Assembly: GCF_000003605.2 (NCBI RefSeq)
Contig: NW_003109109.1
Location: 95,222 to 128,065 of the forward strand
Reading direction: 5' to 3'
DNA length: 32,844 bases
Source of the DNA: Saccoglossus kowalevskii
Taxonomy: Eukaryota > Hemichordata > Enteropneusta > Harrimaniidae
Shown: in pieces, positions 30,501 through 32,844 of the stretch
How positions within the stretch are numbered: position 1 is the first letter of the stretch
How the letters are laid out: every line of letters begins with the position of its first letter
Notes under the pieces: generated by a model
What the model saw: the letters and a program-made list of their open reading frames with translations, nothing else
Told to the model about the DNA's origin: nothing
The model's database searches: none
Made by a program: the position numbers and the translations under genes

Positions 30501-31301
30501 ATAATAAACTAGGCACGAATTTCAAGATCCAAATTTTTAAAAACACCTTGGACTGATTAAAATTGTAATGAAAGTATTGAAGGGAATCACATTGCATTCA
30601 GGTGGGGCATTGAGGCAATTGCCTACATGAATTTCAAGCCCTTACAAAACAATGTACTGCACTTTGATAAGCAGCACTGGTACCGTAAAATTTCTAATTG
30701 ACACCGTGGCTTTAATTAAAATTCATTTTTTCAATGGGCGACTTCAGATGTGCGACTTAATTGGACCTATGATTTTTGATAGATAGTAGTAAATTTGATA
30801 AAAATTTAGAAAACATGGTTTCCTCCATGTAGCATACCTGGGTGTTCCAATGATAATGTCTTCAGTCATAGCTGCTTCTTCCAGTGGTTGGTCAGTATCA
30901 TCAAAAACTTTGCCAAAATCCTTGGCACTGAATTTCAGTTTACGCTTCTCTCTGATAGATAGCAGTAAATTTAAAAAAAGTTAGAAAAATATGTACACAT
31001 AAAAAGATAATTTGGAAAAACTTGGAAAGCATAGTTTCCTCCATGTAGCATACCTGGGTGTTCCAATGATAATGTCTTCAGTCACAGCTGCTTCTTCCAG
31101 TGGTTGGTCAGTATCATCAAAACCTTTGCCAAAATCCTTGGCACTGAATTTCACTTTACGTTTCTCTCTGGCTTTGACATACAATGCCAATGATCTTGGG
31201 TGCTTTGAAGACTCTGAGCAGCAATTACATGAATTACACGTCTCTTTGGATTTGCCCGACCTTGACCGGAGTTGATACTTTGTAGACTTGTTGCTTTCCA
31301 T
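24464..31301 (-). CDS. RING-H2 E3 ubiquitin ligase, 8 exons, 801 aa
   Basis: Joining 31301-31054, 30951-30838, 30153-28899, 27770-27486, 26928-26788, 26391-26293, 25408-25190 and 24508-24464 gives 2406 bases (801 residues plus TAA) with GT/AG ends at every intron. In order: a Lys/Ser/Cys-rich N-terminus; a duplicated 38-residue segment (about 46-120); candidate SUMO-interacting motifs DITIVSES (168-175) and VICLDLTD (458-465); four 12-residue repeats (363-410); an ADEALARELQEQF ubiquitin-interacting-like helix (530-542); a coiled-coil-prone region (about 590-630); a basic RS stretch (635-655); and a RING-H2 domain at 755-795 (C-x2-C-x14-C-x-H-x2-H-x2-C-x10-C-x2-C). The pre-RING YEELLLLEEQMG…RGLSKTQLHQLP resembles RNF38/RNF44 and RLIM, while RRLPC…CPICRVEV also recalls RNF111. 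It probably transfers ubiquitin to (possibly SUMO-modified) nuclear substrates. The exact orthologue is unsettled. Confidence 0.88.
24509..25189 (-). other. RING gene intron 7
   Basis: The intron is phase 0 with donor GTAAGC and acceptor TTTCAG. It is AT-rich; the open frame at 24621-24833 (-) has no protein features. Confidence 0.8.
25190..25408 (-). CDS. RING gene exon 7: pre-RING and RING-H2 core
   Basis: It encodes 73 residues, from ELLLLEEQMGPAVARGLSKT to HTECIDPWLK. It contains CNIC (755, 758), LPCFHRYH (C773, H775, H778) and C781. The cross-brace spacing is canonical for RING-H2. The acceptor is TCTATTTCAG and the donor AAG/GTAAGC. Confidence 0.95.
25435..25646. mobile_element. MITE-like inverted-repeat element in intron 6
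   Basis: TACTGTAAAA at the left edge and TTTACAGTA at the right edge are inverted and flanked by TA. Inner segments also pair (TTCACTGTGTTTAAATTT with AATTAAAACCCAGTGAA), giving a 212-bp element with extended inverted symmetry. The TA flanks fit a Tc1/mariner-type target, but this is weak evidence. Confidence 0.6.
26293..26391 (-). CDS. RING gene exon 6
   Basis: It encodes 33 residues starting SVVLRSQSRGRGGRTRIRFQ and ending HTFDDLFGASNYE. The acceptor is CTGTCAG, the donor GTATGT, with both introns in phase 0. It is basic Arg/Gly-rich, then acidic-aromatic, and joins the YEELLLL helix before the RING. Confidence 0.88.
26788..26928 (-). CDS. RING gene exon 5: basic RS stretch and coiled coil
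   Basis: It encodes 47 residues: TRRRVLSPPGRGRRRSRSRQ is a probable nuclear-localising basic stretch, and ELRSELENLDRQLQTLIQSR has heptad hydrophobics. The acceptor is TTTGTGCAG. The donor GTCAGT is slightly unusual (C at +3) but keeps frame. Confidence 0.85.
27486..27770 (-). CDS. RING gene exon 4
   Basis: It encodes 95 residues beginning EQFNQQIPSESPGMAAAATA, then an acidic patch (NDYVEDE) and a helical Gln/Asn/Arg-rich segment (RNLVAQSQQILTQMNERIGQ). The acceptor is preceded by an unbroken run of 14 T. The donor is GTAAGT, and both flanking introns are phase 0. Confidence 0.88.
27771..28898 (-). other. RING gene intron 3 with internal repeats
   Basis: The intron is phase 0 with donor GTAATA. 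It contains three diverged copies of a segment ending AACAAATACCCAAACTTTTGGT at about 28135-28157, 28236-28257 and 28384-28405, two of them followed or preceded by AGCTATGGCC. No exon is seen in it. Confidence 0.75.
28899..30153 (-). CDS. RING gene exon 3: large low-complexity exon with SIM-like motifs
   Basis: The largest exon (1255 bases; residues 121-539), and mostly disordered. It carries a basic KTSKKRK patch (127-133), DITIVSES, acidic DVEVDFSDDSDD (193-204), RRKKK, four 12-residue SPPNxSLxxISI repeats, DTDEEVICLDLTD, several SP/TP dipeptides and the terminal ADEALARELQ. The acceptor TTCTATTCCAG and donor CAG/GTAATA are good. The first base C joins AG from the previous exon to make Ser. 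Confidence 0.9.
29286..29429 (-). repeat. Four in-frame 36-bp coding repeats
   Basis: The four units SPSNTSLGDISI, SPPNTSLGDISI, SPPNRSLDEISI and SPPNRSLDNMSI lie within exon 3. Each holds Ser-Pro, and the ISISP joints resemble phosphorylation sites. Copy number may vary between alleles. Confidence 0.92.
30154..30837 (-). other. RING gene intron 2
   Basis: The intron is phase 2 with donor CAG/GTATGC and acceptor TTCCAG. Next to the donor it contains the intron side of the tandem duplication (about 30777-30837). TACCGTAAAATTTCTAATTG at 30681 resembles the edge of a small repeat, and GGACCTATGATTT (about 30763) recurs near 31961. Confidence 0.75.
30838..30951 (-). CDS. RING gene exon 2: duplicated exon, 114 bp, symmetric phase
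   Basis: It encodes R-EKRKLKFSAKDFGKVFDD, then TDQPLEEAAMTEDIIIGTP. It differs from the 3' part of exon 1 at four of 114 bases (three amino-acid changes, one silent). Both flanking introns are phase 2, so inclusion or skipping keeps frame. The acceptor CTGCTATCTATCAG is followed by AGAGAAGCG. This could be constitutive, alternative or unused; transcripts would decide. Confidence 0.75.
30952..31053 (-). other. Short duplication-derived intron 1
   Basis: The intron is 102 bp, with donor CAG/GTATGC and acceptor TATCAG. It resembles the 3' flank of exon 2, meaning it is the intron part of the tandem duplication. Confidence 0.7.
31054..31301 (-). CDS. RING gene exon 1: probable start and original copy of duplicated segment
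   Basis: The proposed start ATG at 31301-31299 is in GGCATGG context. It encodes MESNKSTKYQLRSRSGKSKE, a Cys-rich TCNSCNCCSESS patch, then AREKRKVKFSAKDFGKGFDD and TDQPLEEAAVTEDIIIGTP. The frame is open further upstream to 31403, but a possible acceptor (GTTCTTCAG) just before the ATG suggests a 5' UTR exon join. An upstream coding exon cannot be excluded. Confidence 0.75.
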
Positions 31302-31419
31302 GCCTGAAGAACTTATGCAACCACTACCTACATGTACATAAAAATAGATGCAAGTCATAATTTGCAAGATACCATAAAAGTCACCACCTCCAATCAAATC
31401 CAAGCATCGACTAAATCAA

Positions 31420-31768
31420 ATACGTGGTCACTGGTAACATAGTGGATGTCACATCAGACTCATGATCGGTAGACCCAAGTTCAAATCCTACCTCAGGCTG
31501 AACATCAAAAAGGTCGACCCCTACCCTGGGCGAGTGTGCCACAGACTCAATGGGAAGGCCAACTCCACTGGCCGGGATTCATTCACTAACGAATGCGTCT
31601 TTGGGGGATGGTCCGCAGGTGCTTGTGTTCGACCGAACCTGGTTGACGCCAGGATAGGAAGATGGCCGCACATCCCTGTCATGTAGTCCAAAACATGAAT
31701 ATGACTTCTGTGGCAAAGATGCACTATGTGTCAGCACCAGCACTTGCAATTTGCACATACAAAAAAAA
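31420..31768 (+). mobile_element. tRNA-derived SINE
   Basis: An A-box-like TGGTAACATAGTGG (31432-31445) and a B-box-like AGTTCAAATCC (31479-31489) are spaced as in a tRNA gene. They are followed by about 250 bp of unrelated, GC-richer body and an A-rich stretch at 31760-31768 (a longer A run lies at 31818-31842). The tRNA-like part lacks a clean acceptor stem, so it is a retroposon and not a tRNA gene. It lies upstream of the RING gene in opposite orientation. Its exact ends and target-site duplication were not resolved. Confidence 0.65.
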
Positions 31769-32606
31769 GTCAGGAGAGACAACAGTGACATTCAATGTCC
31801 GGAACTGTCGCCTGGCACAAAAAATTTAAAAAAAAAAAAAAATATGTGGCAGGTAGTTATTTGGTGGATTTTAGTAATTTATTGGCGGCTAAAATTATGA
31901 GTGATCACAGTGTTTCTTCTAGTTCCCCAAAATATCATCCACCTCCGATTTTTCTTCCTGGACCTATGATTTAAAAACTATCTCACCCATTGAGGAAAAG
32001 TGTTGGGATTGAAGAAACAAAAATAACATTTTATTGGTAAGAATTTTACAGGCGTTGCACATTGGACTCCCCAACCAGGGATCTCGCCACGCTGGTCGGC
32101 CCGGGCCAGTACTCAAAATTAGCGACCACCACGGAAATGCTTCCGACCAGGACTATTGTCCAATTGTTATTATAATTTATGTACCGACCGACACGCATCC
32201 TGCCAGTCATGGATTATAATTTGTAAACAATAGACCTAGTCACACGATACGTAGCGGCTTGTCAATTTTGTGAAATTAGCATCTCTTTGTTTGTAAGTAA
32301 ATACTCTTTGCGATAGACAGAGTCTTTAGATTGAGAACTAAAATTCTTTCAAAATCAATCCCACTTCAAAGCGGAGTTCACGATTAGTTAACGCTACTCA
32401 AGAACGAACGTGTTTATTACATGATTCGGTAAAATTCATTTGAACTGTTATCATCGTGAATCATGTAAAGACTCTTCTTTCAAGACCTATTTTACCTTTT
32501 AATCAAAGAAAGCTTAGAAAGAACTCCCGTGTGCTGAGAGTTTTGGAGACACATTAAAAATTAATTCAAAATTACTTATACTTGAGATATTGATGGAATA
32601 GCTGAA
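31769..32606. other. Upstream flank of RING gene, possible promoter region
   Basis: A 14-A run lies at 31829-31842. A short CpG-rich patch at about 32040-32200 (CTCGCCACGCTGGTCGGCCC) could be promoter or 5' UTR sequence of the leftward RING gene, but no core promoter element is clear. The open frame at 32034-32219 has no protein features. Confidence 0.3.
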
Positions 32607-32844
32607 AACTAATTATGCAAATAAGCTAACTAATATGAACAGATTTAAGTGTAAAACTAATAACCCCTGCACAATGTACCAAGTTTCATTGAAATGTGAT
32701 TAGAACCAAAAAAATATTAATTAATATTTAAATTAATTAATTAAATATTAAACTAATTATGCTAATTAGAGAATTAATATGAACAGATTTTAACCCAAAA
32801 TTAATCAGACTGTTTATTGTCCTAGAGCATTTATGTACCAAGTT
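32607..32844. repeat. AT-rich tandem repeat running off the window
   Basis: AACTAATTATGCAAATAAGC (about 32607) and AACTAATTATGCTAATTAGA (about 32751) begin segments that both continue with TAATATGAACAGATTT and later ATGTACCAAGTT. The period is about 145 bp. A TTAATTAA-rich palindromic spacer separates them. The second copy ends at the window edge. Confidence 0.8.

Noticed and set aside
31420-31500. A functional tRNA gene
   Set aside because: Only the A and B boxes are tRNA-like. There is no closed acceptor stem, and a non-tRNA body plus A-rich tail follows, as in a SINE.

Overview
This window looks like nuclear DNA from an invertebrate animal. It has spliced genes with short exons and GT/AG introns, long AT-rich 3' regions, tandem satellites, small inverted-repeat transposons and a tRNA-derived SINE. 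No prokaryotic, viral or organellar gene set is visible. The species cannot be fixed from the sequence. A bilaterian is certain from the SoxD gene, and the SoxD residues are compatible with an ambulacrarian or a spiralian; that is only a guess.

Layout. (1) 1-7.6 kb, + strand: the 3' end of a SoxD-family HMG-box transcription factor gene. It comprises an 82-bp minisatellite in an upstream intron, three coding exons (1386-1452, 1773-1949, 2381-2748) that join in frame into the last 203 residues, and a long AT-rich probable 3' UTR ending near a poly(A) signal at 7550. (2) 7.6-22.4 kb: intergenic DNA. It holds a 1.7-kb array of a 42-bp satellite, several families of TTAA-flanked or other inverted-repeat elements, a CpG-richer block (about 12-21 kb) and two unassigned candidate exons (16259-16394 on +, about 20265-20488 on -). 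(3) 22.4-31.3 kb, - strand: a complete-looking eight-exon reading frame for an 801-residue RING-H2 E3 ubiquitin ligase. I assembled it exon by exon; every junction keeps frame and has GT/AG ends. It has candidate SUMO-interacting motifs, a ubiquitin-interacting-like helix, basic and coiled-coil stretches and a C-terminal RING-H2 domain. (4) 31.3-32.8 kb: its upstream flank, with a tRNA-derived SINE and a tandem repeat that runs off the window end.

The two genes converge (SoxD rightward, RING gene leftward) on the repeat-rich intergenic block; nothing suggests that they act together. The most notable observation is a recent in-frame tandem exon duplication in the RING gene. The new exon's splice acceptor appears to have formed when an AG inside the old exon was joined to intron sequence. 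The architecture of the RING protein (SUMO-binding-like motifs plus RING-H2) also makes it a candidate SUMO-targeted ubiquitin ligase. I found no evidence of a wholly new molecular system.
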